In this document: one piece after another, positions 7,621 through 16,228 of the stretch
Position numbering within the stretch: the first letter of the stretch is position 1
Layout of the letters: the number at the start of each line of letters is the position of its first letter
Assembly: GCF_037078405.1 (NCBI RefSeq)
Contig: NZ_JAYMGZ010000003.1
Span: forward strand, 1-64,000
Length of the DNA stretch: 64,000 nucleotides
Direction of reading: 5' to 3'
Origin: Haloarcula sp. DT43
Lineage (GTDB): Archaea > Halobacteriota > Halobacteria > Halobacteriales > Haloarculaceae
Notes under the pieces: generated by a model
What the model saw: only the letters and a program-made list of their open reading frames with translations
What the model was told of the DNA's origin: nothing
Database searches by the model: none
Program-made: the position numbers and the translations under genes

Positions 7621-8409
7621 ATGTCTGGCAAGCGACACGCGGACCGGACAGTCGTCGTCACCGGCGCAGCGAGTGGCATCGGGCGCGGCATCGCGCGGCG
7701 GTTCGGGGAAGAGGGCGCGAGCGTCGTCGTCGCCGACGTCCGGCGGGAGCCCAAACAGGGAGCCCGGTACGACAGCGACGTGACGACCCCGACGGACGTC
7801 GTCGTCACCGAGGAGATGGCCGGCGAGGCCACGTACGTCGAAACCGACGTGGGCGACCCCGACAGCGTCGCCGCGATGGTGGACACGGCGGTCGAGACCT
7901 ACGGCGGCGTCGACGTTCTCGTCAACAACGCCGGCATCCAGATAGCGGGGGACTCCCAGTCGACGACCGTCGAGGAGTGGCACCGCTCCATCGACGTGGA
8001 CCTGAGCGGGGCGTTCTACTGCGCGAAGTTCGCCGTGCCACACCTCGTCGAACGCCGGGGGCAGATACTCAACATCGGCTCCGTGCGGGGCTTCGAAGGC
8101 GGCGGCGGCCCGCCATACGCGGCGGCGAAAGCCGGCGTCGTCAACATGACTCGTGACCTCGCGGTCGAACTGGGGTCGGACGGCGTCCGGGTCAACTGCA
8201 TCAACCCCGGCTACATCGAGACGCCGCTGCAGGACATCAACACCGACGAGGACGTGGCCAAAGCGGCGGACCACACACTGTTGCCCCGGTTCGGGACGCC
8301 CGAGGACGTCGGCGACGCCGCGGTGTTCCTGGCCAGCGACGAGGCGTCGTTCATCACCGGCGCGAACCTCGCGGTCGACGGCGGCTGGCTCGCACACAGC
8401 GGCCTGTGA
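7621..8409 (+). CDS. SDR family NAD(P)-dependent oxidoreductase
   Basis: This 262-residue classical short-chain dehydrogenase carries the cofactor motif TGAASGIG at residues 14-21, the NNAG motif near residue 100, the catalytic Ser in LNIGSVRG near residue 153 and YAAAK at about 166-170. The C-terminal pattern (FITGANLAVDGGW) is typical of glucose, gluconate or rhamnose dehydrogenase-like SDRs. An extra segment after the second strand (EPKQGARYDSDVTTPTD) is usual in haloarchaeal sugar dehydrogenases. In this island it could oxidise an aldose to its lactone or reduce a keto acid. The family is certain and the substrate is inferred from neighbours only. Confidence 0.9.
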   Translation: MSGKRHADRTVVVTGAASGIGRGIARRFGEEGASVVVADVRREPKQGARYDSDVTTPTDVVVTEEMAGEATYVETDVGDPDSVAAMVDTAVETYGGVDVLVNNAGIQIAGDSQSTTVEEWHRSIDVDLSGAFYCAKFAVPHLVERRGQILNIGSVRGFEGGGGPPYAAAKAGVVNMTRDLAVELGSDGVRVNCINPGYIETPLQDINTDEDVAKAADHTLLPRFGTPEDVGDAAVFLASDEASFITGANLAVDGGWLAHSGL

Positions 8410-8420
8410 ACCCCCAACAG

Positions 8421-8426
8421 TTATTC
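8421..8426 (+). promoter_or_regulatory. TATA-like box of LLM oxidoreductase gene
   Basis: TTATTC is centred about 26 bp before the ATG at 8449, within the 39 bp gap after the SDR gene. The gene therefore probably has its own leaderless transcript. Confidence 0.4.
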
Positions 8427-8448
8427 TCGCTCCGGTGCCAGTAGGCGT

Positions 8449-9450
8449 ATGCAGTTCGACTGGATGGTCCAGTGCTACGCGGGCGCTGGCGTTCACCGGG
8501 ACACACCGATGCTCGACAGTCTCGACCGGGAGACGATCCTCCGGGGCGTGGACACCGCGGTCGACACCGGCCTCGAAGGCCTGTGGGCACCCGACCACTT
8601 CATGCTCGGTCCGAAGGCCGAGGAGTTCGAGGTCTGGACGCTGTTGAGCGCGCTCGCCGAGCGGACCGACGACGTCGACCTCGGGCCGCTGGTCGGCTCG
8701 ATTACGTACCGGAACCCCGCGCTGCTGGCGAAGATGGCGACGACCGTCGACGTGCTCTCCGAGGGGCGGGTCCGGCTCGGCCTCGGGGCCGGCTGGCACG
8801 AGGAAGAGCACCGCGCCTACGGCTTCGACTTCCCCGACGTCGGCACCCGAATCGAGATGCTCGACGAGGGGCTCCAGGTCGTCAAGGCGATGTTCACCGA
8901 GGACAGCCCGACCTTCGACGGGGAGCACTACAGCATCGACGGGGCGCTGAACGAGCCGAAACCGGTCAGCAAGCCCCACCCGCCGATTGTCGTGGGCGGC
9001 GCGGGGCCGAAGATGCTCCGGCTCGCCGCCCGCCACGCCGACGAGTGGAACGTCGAAATCAGCGGCCGGGCCCGCGGCCGCCCCATCGAGTTCAAGGCCC
9101 GGAAGTTCGACGAGTACCTCGAAAACGAGGGGCGGGACCCGGACTCCGTCGAGCGGTCGTGGCTCGCACACGCGCTCGTCCGGGAGGACGAGGCGGCCGT
9201 CGACGCGGCCGTCGATGACATCTTCCCGCTCCCGTGGGGCGAGGAGTCGGACATGGACGACGAACTGAGCGACGCCGCCGAGGCCCGGGAGAAAGGCGAC
9301 ATGCTCATCGGGACGCCCGCACAGGTCGCCGAGCAGATAGAGCGCATCCGCGACCTCGGGTTCGAGAAACTCCAGCTGATGTTTCTGGACTTCCCCGACC
9401 ACCGCGGGATGGAACTGTTCGGCGACGAGGTCGCCCCGGAGTTCAGGTAG
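8449..9450 (+). CDS. LLM class (F420-type) oxidoreductase
   Basis: This 333-residue luciferase-like TIM-barrel protein is typical of F420- or flavin-dependent oxidoreductases of archaea. Visible hallmarks are GLWAPDHFM near residue 45, LGPLVGSITYRNPALLAKMATTVDVLS at about 80-105, LGLGAGWHEEEHRAYGFDFP near 115, and a C-terminal GTPAQVAEQIERIRDLGFEKLQL segment. Length is normal. Haloarchaea make F420, so this cofactor is likely. In this island it may oxidise or reduce a sugar-derived alcohol or ketone, but the family is diverse and its placement may simply reflect clustering. It starts at ATG with its own promoter. Confidence 0.87.
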   Translation: MQFDWMVQCYAGAGVHRDTPMLDSLDRETILRGVDTAVDTGLEGLWAPDHFMLGPKAEEFEVWTLLSALAERTDDVDLGPLVGSITYRNPALLAKMATTVDVLSEGRVRLGLGAGWHEEEHRAYGFDFPDVGTRIEMLDEGLQVVKAMFTEDSPTFDGEHYSIDGALNEPKPVSKPHPPIVVGGAGPKMLRLAARHADEWNVEISGRARGRPIEFKARKFDEYLENEGRDPDSVERSWLAHALVREDEAAVDAAVDDIFPLPWGEESDMDDELSDAAEAREKGDMLIGTPAQVAEQIERIRDLGFEKLQLMFLDFPDHRGMELFGDEVAPEFR

Positions 9451-9464
9451 GTCGAGGGAAAACC

Positions 9465-9472
9465 GTTTTACA
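9465..9472 (+). promoter_or_regulatory. TATA-like box of aldo/keto reductase gene
   Basis: GTTTTACA is centred about 28 bp before the ATG at 9496, in the 45 bp gap after the LLM gene. Confidence 0.4.
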
Positions 9473-9495
9473 GGGCCAGCCGAACACTTGGTGTC

Positions 9496-10521
9496 ATGGA
9501 GTACCGACAACTCGGCAGCACGGGGACCCGCGTCTCCGAGCTCTGCCTCGGGACGTGGCGTTTCGGCAAGGAGACGAACGGCGTGGTCGAGACCGGCCGC
9601 GAGGAGGCCCACGACCTGCTGGACGCGGCGTGGGACCGCGGCGTCAACTTCATCGACACCGCCAACGTCTACGGCACCCCACACGGCACGAGCGAGGAGT
9701 ATATCGGCGAGTGGCTGGAGGACTACGACCGCGAGGACTTCGTTATCGCCTCGAAGGTGTATTTCCCCTTCGACGGCCGCGGCGAACCCGGTCCGAACGA
9801 TTCGGGCCTGGGCCGCAAGCACATCCGCGCGCAGGTGGAGGGGACGCTGGACCGCCTCGACACGGACTATCTCGACCTCTACTACATCCACCGCTGGGAC
9901 GAGCACAGCGATATCGAGGAGACGCTGGCAACCCTAAACGACCTCGTCCGCGCGGGGAAGGTCCACCACCTCGGGGCCTCGACGATGGCCGCCTGGCAAC
10001 TGACCAAGGCCCTCTGGCAGAGCGATGTCGAGGACTACGAGCGCTTCGAGGTGACACAGCCGCTCCACCACGCCGGCTACTACGAGGACGTGAAGGACTA
10101 TCTCGACGTGTGTGCCGACCAAGACCTCGCGGTCTGCCCGTACTCGCCGCTCGCCGGCGGCTTCCTCACCGGGAAGTACGAACGCGCCGACCCGGACGAC
10201 CCCGAAGCCGTCGAGGCTCCGGACGGGTCCCGGGGGAGCTTCGACGACTTCTTCGACGACTACTACCTCTCGGAGCGGGGCTGGCACGTCCTCGACGAGG
10301 TGCGGGCCGTCGCCGACGACCTCGGCGCGACGCCCGCCCAGGTCGCCCTGCGCTGGCTGATGGACTGGGACGAGTTCACCTGCGTCCCAATCGTCGGGGC
10401 CCGTACGGTCGACCAGCTCGACGAGAACGTCGCCGCGACGGAAGTCGCCCTCTCGGACGCGCAGTGGGACCGCATCATGGACGCCAGATACGACCCGGAG
10501 GGCGACCTCTGGGGCCACTGA
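9496..10521 (+). CDS. aldo/keto reductase
   Basis: This 341-residue (beta/alpha)8 NADPH-dependent oxidoreductase resembles the YajO/Tas branch. Catalytic tetrad residues are visible: Asp and Tyr in FIDTANVYG (about 52-60), Lys in VIASKVYFP near 85 and His in DLYYIHRWD near 130. C-terminal cofactor-binding residues fall in CVPIVGARTVDQLDEN. A loop with FDDFFDDYYLSERG near 240 is rich in acidic and aromatic residues. It probably reduces or oxidises a sugar-derived aldehyde or ketone. It has its own TATA-like box. A second, unrelated-branch AKR lies at 21307-22140. Confidence 0.9.
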   Translation: MEYRQLGSTGTRVSELCLGTWRFGKETNGVVETGREEAHDLLDAAWDRGVNFIDTANVYGTPHGTSEEYIGEWLEDYDREDFVIASKVYFPFDGRGEPGPNDSGLGRKHIRAQVEGTLDRLDTDYLDLYYIHRWDEHSDIEETLATLNDLVRAGKVHHLGASTMAAWQLTKALWQSDVEDYERFEVTQPLHHAGYYEDVKDYLDVCADQDLAVCPYSPLAGGFLTGKYERADPDDPEAVEAPDGSRGSFDDFFDDYYLSERGWHVLDEVRAVADDLGATPAQVALRWLMDWDEFTCVPIVGARTVDQLDENVAATEVALSDAQWDRIMDARYDPEGDLWGH

Positions 10522-10536
10522 CGTGGCCGTGCCGGC

Positions 10537-10881
10537 TCACTCGGCGTCGGGCTCGAACCACCAGACCCGTTCCATGAACGGGATGCCGGCCTCGGGGTCG
10601 GCGTCCGCGTCGACGCCCGACCGCTTGAACTGGCCGGTGTAGCGCTCCCACTCCGCGACGGCCTCGTCGCCGTTGACGGCGTCGAGGTAGGCGTCCAGGT
10701 CCGCACACTCCAAGATGCAGACCGCGACGTCCTCGCGGACGTACAGTTCGAACGTCTCGACGCCGCCCCGCTCCATCGCGGCGGTCACGCCCTCGGGGAC
10801 CTCGTCGTGGGCGTCGACGTACGCCTCCCGCTGGTCGGGGTCGAGTCGCTGGACGTAGACGGCTCGCTCGGTGTCTCCCAT
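10537..10881 (-). CDS. L-rhamnose mutarotase family protein
   Basis: This 114-residue protein of the RhaM/DUF718 ferredoxin-like fold speeds conversion between alpha and beta anomers of L-rhamnose and related sugars. The family signature is visible: RAVYVQRLDPDQREAYVDAHDEV at the N terminus (with the conserved Tyr and His) and MERVWWFEPD at the C terminus (the conserved WW region). Length is normal. An in-frame upstream extension to 10986 overlaps the divergent promoter and lacks family character, so I place the start at 10881. It is transcribed divergently from the UxuA-like gene. It is the best single clue that 6-deoxy sugars are among the substrates of the island. Confidence 0.85.
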   Translation of the reverse strand: MGDTERAVYVQRLDPDQREAYVDAHDEVPEGVTAAMERGGVETFELYVREDVAVCILECADLDAYLDAVNGDEAVAEWERYTGQFKRSGVDADADPEAGIPFMERVWWFEPDAE

Positions 10882-10928
10882 ACCGGCTCCACTCGGGGCT
10901 GGCAAATCAGCGTTACGGGGGCGGTGGG

Positions 10929-10933
10929 TATTA
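10929..10933 (+). promoter_or_regulatory. TATA-like box of UxuA-like dehydratase gene
   Basis: TATTA is centred about 28 bp before the ATG at 10959 in the divergent 77 bp region shared with the mutarotase gene. Confidence 0.4.
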
Positions 10934-10958
10934 GTGGCCGCCCCGCGAGTCGGCTGGT

Positions 10959-11924
10959 ATGGTTTCGCCCGCACTCGTGTTGCCACACGAACCCGACGAA
11001 CGCTGGCACCTCGCCCGACAGCTGGGCGTCGAGGACGCCGTCATTCATCCGCTGGAAATCGGCAACGGCCGCACGCAGTGGACGTACGACGACTTGCAGG
11101 GGCTCTCGAACTGGCTGTCGGAGGTCGGACTGAACTTCTCCGTCCTCGAAGGGTCGGTCCCCATCTCGGACCGGGTCCGCCTCGGTCGGGAGGGTCGGGA
11201 CGCGGACATCGAGGTGTTCAAGCAGTTCCTCCGGAACTGCGGCGAAGTCGGGATTCCGGTCGTCTGCTACGACTGGATGGCGGGCGTCCGCTGGGCGCGG
11301 ACCGGCGCCCACGTCGAGGCTCGCGGTGGCTCCTACGTCACCGAGTTCGACGTCGACAAGACCCGCGGCGGGCCCGAGACGCTGCCGGACGCGACCCACG
11401 AGGACCTCTGGGAGGGACTGGAGTACTTCCTGCGGGAGGTCGTCCCCGTCGCGGAAGCGGCGGGAGTGAAACTCGGGCTCCACCCCGACGACCCGCCGCG
11501 GGCCTCGCTCCGGGACGTCCCCCGCATCGTCACGAGCGTCGAGAACTACGAGCGCGTCCTCGACATCTACGACAGCGAGTACAACGGCGTCACGTTCTGT
11601 CAGGGCAACTTCGCCGCGATGGGCGCGGACGTCCCTGCGGCTATCGAGCGGTTCGGCGACCGCATCAACTTCGTCCACTTCCGCGACGTCGAGGGCGACG
11701 CCGACCGGTTCGTCGAGACCTGGCACGACGACGGCCCGACGGACATGCTCGCCGCGATGCGGGCCTACGAGCGCCACGTCGACGACGACGTGGTGATGCG
11801 GCCCGACCACGTCCCGACGATGGCCGGCGAGGACAACTCAAACCCCGGCTACCACACGAACGGGCGGCTGTTCGCCATCGGCTACATGCGCGGCCTGCGG
11901 GAGCAGGTCCGGACCGACGGCTGA
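10959..11924 (+). CDS. UxuA-like mannonate dehydratase family protein
   Basis: This 321-residue TIM-barrel metalloenzyme fits the UxuA family, which dehydrates D-mannonate to 2-keto-3-deoxygluconate. Visible signatures are VVCYDWMAGVRWART near residue 105, GLHPDDPP near 171 (His ligand), VTFCQGNF near 213 (Cys ligand), INFVHFRDVEG near 237 (His ligand) and VVMRPDHVP near 282. It is shorter than the enterobacterial enzyme (about 394 residues) but has the usual length for compact archaeal members. The product, a keto-deoxy acid, would feed an Entner-Doudoroff-type route, although no KDG kinase or aldolase gene lies in this window. Confidence 0.85.
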   Translation: MVSPALVLPHEPDERWHLARQLGVEDAVIHPLEIGNGRTQWTYDDLQGLSNWLSEVGLNFSVLEGSVPISDRVRLGREGRDADIEVFKQFLRNCGEVGIPVVCYDWMAGVRWARTGAHVEARGGSYVTEFDVDKTRGGPETLPDATHEDLWEGLEYFLREVVPVAEAAGVKLGLHPDDPPRASLRDVPRIVTSVENYERVLDIYDSEYNGVTFCQGNFAAMGADVPAAIERFGDRINFVHFRDVEGDADRFVETWHDDGPTDMLAAMRAYERHVDDDVVMRPDHVPTMAGEDNSNPGYHTNGRLFAIGYMRGLREQVRTDG

Positions 11925-11926
11925 GT

Positions 11927-12823
11927 TCAGACCTCGACGGCGGACCGGAACTCGGGCCGTCCGGTCACGCCGAGGTCCACCCGGTAGAGGCTCCCCGCGC
12001 CCGGTCCGTCGACTTCGCGGCTCTCGACGCAGGCCGTCGTCGCGTAGGCTGTGTCGTAGTCCTCACCGGCGAAGGTCAGCGACGACACCTTCCGGGGGTC
12101 GAATGCGACCTTGCGCTCGTGGGTCCCGTCAGGCGCGAACCGGTGGAGCGCGCCACCGTCCCAGAACGCCGACCAGACGTGGCCCTCGCTGTCGACGGTC
12201 AGCCCGTCGGGATACCCCTCAATGTCGCTCGCGTCGTAGAACACTTCGGGGTCGGAGAGCCGGCCGCTCGCGCGGTCGTAATCGTACCGGTAGACGTAGC
12301 CGGGCTCGGCCGGGTCGACTTCGCAGGTGTCGGTGAAATACAGCTGTGACCGGTCGGGCGTGAACCCCATCCCGTTCGGGAGCACGCAGGACTCCCGGAC
12401 GAGCGTGAACGTCCCGTCGGTGTCCAGCCGGTAGAGCTGTCCGGGCAGGTCCCGCTCCGTGTCCGGCATCACGCCGGCGAAGACCCGGCCCTCGGGGTCC
12501 GCGATGACGTCGTTGAACCGCTCGTGGAAGCGGTCGGGGTCCGGGGCGACGACGGACTCGGTCGTCCAGTCCTCGCGGGAGAGCCGCCGGACCGCCCCGG
12601 CCTCCTGGAACAACAGCAGCGAGCCGTCCCGCTGGATGGTGAAGCCGCCGATACGCTCGTTGTCGTCCCTGTAGACACACTCGTAGTCGTCGGCCGCCGG
12701 GTCGTAGCGGTAGACCCGCCCTTTCGGGATGTCAGTCCAGTAGAGACGCTCGTCCTCGGGGTGCCACAGCGGCCCTTCGCCGGTTTCACACTCGATGTCG
12801 ACGACCTGTGTTGGCGTGTCCAT
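11927..12823 (-). CDS. SMP-30/gluconolactonase/LRE family protein
   Basis: This 298-residue six-bladed beta-propeller lactonase probably hydrolyses sugar lactones to aldonates with a bound divalent metal. Family landmarks are the metal Glu in GEGPLWHPEDERLYWTDI (about 15-32), the repeated blade motifs RFNDVIADPEGRVFAG (Asn ligand near 112) and LPNGMGFTPDRSQLYFTDT (Asn ligand near 160), and YPDGLTVDSEGHVWSAFWDG (Asp ligand near 210). An upstream in-frame extension to 12886 is Arg-rich and unlike the family, so I start at 12823. It lies 102 bp downstream of the sugar ABC transporter on the same strand, with a TATA-like TTTTTC about 28 bp upstream of its start. It may act on the product of the SDR. 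Confidence 0.88.
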   Translation of the reverse strand: MDTPTQVVDIECETGEGPLWHPEDERLYWTDIPKGRVYRYDPAADDYECVYRDDNERIGGFTIQRDGSLLLFQEAGAVRRLSREDWTTESVVAPDPDRFHERFNDVIADPEGRVFAGVMPDTERDLPGQLYRLDTDGTFTLVRESCVLPNGMGFTPDRSQLYFTDTCEVDPAEPGYVYRYDYDRASGRLSDPEVFYDASDIEGYPDGLTVDSEGHVWSAFWDGGALHRFAPDGTHERKVAFDPRKVSSLTFAGEDYDTAYATTACVESREVDGPGAGSLYRVDLGVTGRPEFRSAVEV

Positions 12824-12925
12824 ACCGCGACCACGACCGCCGGGGCCGAAAAACCGGGGGTCTGTGTCGCGCCGCCGCTCGCGCACCTCCCGTTCGGAGG
12901 CGGCGGGGACCGCCCCGCCGTCGGG

Positions 12926-13753
12926 CTAGTCGTCGAGGCGACCGCTTGCCAGCGTCCCAGTCGTCATCAACTCGTTCAGCTCCTCCAGGCTGGTCTCCGC
13001 TGGCTGCTTGATGTCGACGAGCTGTCCCTGGAACAGCACGCCGATGCGGTCCGCGTGCCGAAGCACCGACTCGATGTTGTGGCTGACGATGACGATGGTG
13101 ATGCCCCGGTCGGCCAGCGTGTCGATGGTGTCCTGGACGAGCCGGGTCGCGTCCACCGAGAGGGCGCTCGTGGGTTCATCGAGGATGATGACGTCCGGGT
13201 CGAAGGCAAGCGCCCGGCCGATGGCGACCAGCTGTCGCTGGCCCCCGGAGAGGAACTCCACCTCGGTCTTGATGTCCAGGTCCCGGCCGAGCTGGTCCAT
13301 CATTATCTGTTCGGCCCGCTCGTAGGTTTCGCTCCAGTCGATGACGCTGAATGGGCCGAACCCGGTCTGTGGGAACTGGCCCATGAAGATGTTGGTGGCG
13401 ATGTCGAGGTCGTTCATCAGCGCGAGGTCCTGATAGACCGTCTCGATGCCGTTGTCGCGCGCCTCGGAGGGGTTACTGAAGTTCACCGGCTGGCCGTCCT
13501 TGTATATCTGGCCCTTCGTTGGCTCGTGGACGCCGCTGAGCATGTTCATCAGCGTCGACTTGCCGGCTCCGTTGTCGCCGACGAGCGCGAACACCTCCGC
13601 GGGCTGTATCTCCAGGGAAACGTCCTCGACGGCGACGATGCGGCCGAACTGCTTCGTGAGGTTCTCCGCGCGGAGCTTCGGCGTGCCGGCCGAGTCGGTG
13701 TCTGCGCTCTCGGCGTGGCGCTGTTCCGCCGCGCCGCTCTCGTCGACGCTCAT
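12926..13753 (-). CDS. CUT2-type sugar ABC transporter ATP-binding protein (single domain)
   Basis: This 275-residue ATPase drives a carbohydrate importer. The Walker A motif is GDNGAGKST near residue 58, the signature is LSGGQRQL near 157, the Walker B is VIILDEP near 178, and a switch His follows in VSHNIE. Classic CUT2 ATPases (RbsA, XylG) carry two fused ATPase domains of about 500 residues, whereas this one is a single domain and presumably works as a homodimer. It overlaps the permease start by 4 bp. It is the third gene of a binding protein-permease-ATPase operon. The N-terminal 30 residues are a charged tail. Confidence 0.9.
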   Translation of the reverse strand: MSVDESGAAEQRHAESADTDSAGTPKLRAENLTKQFGRIVAVEDVSLEIQPAEVFALVGDNGAGKSTLMNMLSGVHEPTKGQIYKDGQPVNFSNPSEARDNGIETVYQDLALMNDLDIATNIFMGQFPQTGFGPFSVIDWSETYERAEQIMMDQLGRDLDIKTEVEFLSGGQRQLVAIGRALAFDPDVIILDEPTSALSVDATRLVQDTIDTLADRGITIVIVSHNIESVLRHADRIGVLFQGQLVDIKQPAETSLEELNELMTTGTLASGRLDD

Positions 13754-14757
13754 ACCGCACCACTCGCGAGGATGCGAGCGCGAATCTTGCTCTGGGTGCT
13801 GTACAGCAGAATCGCCAGCAGCAGGACGATGCCGTTTATCATCTGAATCTGTGTCGCGTCGATGACCGGACTGTTGTTCAGCGCCGACTGGACGACCTGG
13901 ATGAGGATGACGCCACCGAGCGCGCCGGTAATCTTCCCCCGGCCGCCGAAGAGGCTGATGCCGCCGATGACCGCGCCGGCGAACGCCTGGAACACCAGCC
14001 CCTCACCGATGAGCGGCGGGACGACGCCGACGAACCCGGTCAGCATCAGCCCGGCGATTGCCGACAGCACGCCGCTGATAGTGTAGATGAGGATGATGAG
14101 CCGCTCGGTGTCGATGCCGACCTCGCGGGCGGAGTGCTCCGAGCTCCCGAGCGCGTACACCGCCTGTCCGAAGGAGGTGTACCGCAACACCAGGCCCGCG
14201 ACGAGAAACGCCACCAGCATCAGCCCGATAGCGAACCGGGGCGTCCCGCCGACCTGCGTATACACGAGCGGGAGGCCCGTGACCGGCTGGGTCTGCATCG
14301 CCGTCTTCGCACCCTCGAAGATGATGAGAAACGCCAGCGTCTGCAGGAACGGGTTCAGCCCGACCTTCGCTATCATCACGCCGTTGACGAGGCCGATGAC
14401 CGACCCGACGAGCAGGATGACGGCGAAGCCTATCCATGGGCTGGTGGTCAGCGACCAGCAACTCGGGCAGGTCCCGAGTATCATCCCGGTGAACATCGCC
14501 GAGAAGCCGGCGATGGAGCCGATAGAGAGGTCGAAGTGTCCCGACAGGAGACAGAGGCTCTCGGCCAGGACGAGCAGCCCGATGGGGACGGCCCCCCACA
14601 GGATTAGCTGGGCCGACCTGAACGTCTGGGGTACGAACGCCAGCACCCCGAGCAGGACGAGGGCCAGAATCGGCCATATCATGTTGTCTAACAGCGTCAG
14701 CATCACGTCGTCCCGGTCCCCGACAGTCCGGCCGATGAATCCTTGGTCCGTTGCCAT
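13750..14757 (-). CDS. CUT2-type sugar ABC transporter permease
   Basis: This 335-residue RbsC-like permease has eight to ten hydrophobic segments. Family motifs are LAESLCLLSGHFDLSIGSIAGF near residue 65, where the DLS/G loop is characteristic of CUT2 permeases, then GLVNGVMIAKVGLNPFLQTLA near 120 and ALGSSEHSAREVGI near 205 (the EAA-like contact with the ATPase). It lies 5 bp after the binding protein gene and overlaps the ATPase gene by 4 bp, so the three are one transcript. The substrate is likely a free monosaccharide. Confidence 0.9.
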   Translation of the reverse strand: MATDQGFIGRTVGDRDDVMLTLLDNMIWPILALVLLGVLAFVPQTFRSAQLILWGAVPIGLLVLAESLCLLSGHFDLSIGSIAGFSAMFTGMILGTCPSCWSLTTSPWIGFAVILLVGSVIGLVNGVMIAKVGLNPFLQTLAFLIIFEGAKTAMQTQPVTGLPLVYTQVGGTPRFAIGLMLVAFLVAGLVLRYTSFGQAVYALGSSEHSAREVGIDTERLIILIYTISGVLSAIAGLMLTGFVGVVPPLIGEGLVFQAFAGAVIGGISLFGGRGKITGALGGVILIQVVQSALNNSPVIDATQIQMINGIVLLLAILLYSTQSKIRARILASGAV

Positions 14758-14762
14758 TAGCG

Positions 14763-15992
14763 TTAGCCCCAGACGTTACCCCAGAGGAACGGCTGGTCGT
14801 AGTTCTCTTGCGTGATGACGACGCTGTTGGTCCGGAACCACGGGTGGCCGTTCTGCTCGCGCATGACCCCGGGCTCCCAGATGGGCTCGGACCACATCTC
14901 GACGCCCTTGTGCTGGCCGGACTCGATGGTCAACTGGTCGGACGTGACCTCAGACCCCACCTCCGGGATGACGCTGTCGTCCATCCCGCTCTCGACGTAC
15001 TCCCGCATGTAGTACATCGCGATTGGGTTGTAGAAGTAGTTGGGCTGGTCGACCGCCGCGTCGATGGTCCCCTCTCCGACCAGCGGGTTCACCTCGGGAC
15101 TGCCGTCCATCTGTGTCAGACAGATGTGGCCCTCCTCGCCTCGCGGGGCCAGCATGTCGAGGTTCCGGAGCGCCCCGACGACGCCCAGTCCCATCGAGAG
15201 GTTCCCGGAGTAGATGCCGTCGACGCGGCCGTTGGCCTGAATCCACTCCTGGGTCGTCGACTGGGCCACGTCACGGGCGTACTCGCCGTTGAGCGTCTGG
15301 ACGACTTCGACACGGTCCTGCTCTGCCATCACGTCGAGGAACCCCTGCGAGCGCTGGTTGGCCGACTGGTTCCCCTGGACGCCGCGGACGTTCAGCACGC
15401 GCCAGGTATCCTTGTCCGGGTACTGCTGTTCGAGGGCATTGAGCAACTGCTCGGCCGAGCTCGCGCCGCCGTCGTAGTTGCTGAACCCGACGTACAGCGG
15501 AATCTCCGAACTGGATGTGTCGGCGTTCGTCGCAAACACCGGCGTCCCCCCTTGGATGGCCTGGTTGATGGCTCCCTCGGCCGCGCCCGTCTGCCAGACG
15601 CCGACGAGGATGGCGTCGTGGTCGCTGTTTGCGAACTCGCGGATGTCCGAGACCTGCTTCTGTGCGCTTTGCTGGTTCGGCCGGACGTCGAGTTCGATGC
15701 CCTGGTCCTCGGCGTAGAACCGGGCCGCCTCGATGTAGGCCGTAATCCAGGAACCCCCGCGGACGTACGCCGTCATCCCGATTTTGTCGAGGGAGTTCCC
15801 GCCACCGCCGCCGCTGGTGCCGGTGGACCCGCCGTCCCCGGAGGAGTCGCCGTTGCTACCGTCGCCGCCCCCGTCTCCGCCGCCCCCGTCTCCGCCACCG
15901 CCCCCACCGTCTCCACCGCACCCCGCGAGTGCGACTGTCGTGATTGCTGCGCCGGTCGCTTTCAGGAACCGTCGTCTGTCACTGCCTCGCAT
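14763..15992 (-). CDS. CUT2-type sugar ABC transporter substrate-binding lipoprotein
   Basis: This 409-residue protein begins with a twin-arginine signal (SDRRRFLKATG) and a lipobox Cys near residue 25, followed by an extended Gly/Asp/Ser linker of about 45 residues that lifts the domain off the membrane. The rest is a periplasmic-binding-protein-like type I fold, with GGSWITAYIEAARFYAEDQGIELDV near residue 80, the hinge region DHDAILVGVWQTGAAEGAINQAI near 120 and TQEWIQANGRVDGIYSGN near 250. This is the RbsB/XylF group that binds monosaccharides. It is the first gene of the transporter operon, with a clear TATA box 27 bp upstream. The nearby mutarotase and lactonases suggest an aldose ligand. 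Confidence 0.9.
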   Translation of the reverse strand: MRGSDRRRFLKATGAAITTVALAGCGGDGGGGGGDGGGGDGGGDGSNGDSSGDGGSTGTSGGGGGNSLDKIGMTAYVRGGSWITAYIEAARFYAEDQGIELDVRPNQQSAQKQVSDIREFANSDHDAILVGVWQTGAAEGAINQAIQGGTPVFATNADTSSSEIPLYVGFSNYDGGASSAEQLLNALEQQYPDKDTWRVLNVRGVQGNQSANQRSQGFLDVMAEQDRVEVVQTLNGEYARDVAQSTTQEWIQANGRVDGIYSGNLSMGLGVVGALRNLDMLAPRGEEGHICLTQMDGSPEVNPLVGEGTIDAAVDQPNYFYNPIAMYYMREYVESGMDDSVIPEVGSEVTSDQLTIESGQHKGVEMWSEPIWEPGVMREQNGHPWFRTNSVVITQENYDQPFLWGNVWG

Positions 15993-16014
15993 AGCATGTC
16001 GATTTAAACCGTCA

Positions 16015-16023
16015 GTATATAAA
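16015..16023 (-). promoter_or_regulatory. TATA box of the sugar ABC transporter operon
   Basis: On the minus strand TTTATATAC is centred 27 bp before the ATG of the binding-protein gene (15992), an almost ideal haloarchaeal TATA box for a leaderless transcript. The AT-rich stretch extends to about 16055. Between here and the IclR start (16228) no gene is visible. Confidence 0.65.
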
Positions 16024-16201
16024 TGTTGTCGATAATAGAACGTGAGGAATAATCAAGTGGGGCCTCACTGCCATTTGGCCGGCGACGACTCGGGAAGGCT
16101 ACGTGACGGGCCCGCCCGAAGTCACTCCTTAACTCCCGCGACGGTTACTGTCCCCGCCGTCGCGACTGCCCGGACGGTCGTTCCGTTCTGGTGAACAGAG
16201 C

Positions 16202-16206
16202 TATAT
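16202..16206 (+). promoter_or_regulatory. TATA-like box of iclR-type regulator gene
   Basis: TATAT is centred 25 bp before the ATG at 16229. This argues that translation starts there and not at the upstream in-frame ATG at 16205, which overlaps the box itself. Confidence 0.5.
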
Positions 16207-16228
16207 GAGTGGGCGGTCATGTCGGAGT

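Noticed and set aside
7615-9906. 763-codon minus-strand open frame opposite the SDR, LLM and AKR genes
   Set aside because: It is the antisense shadow of three well-supported genes. Such shadows are common at high GC, and the predicted protein has no domain and odd Val/Asp/Arg composition.
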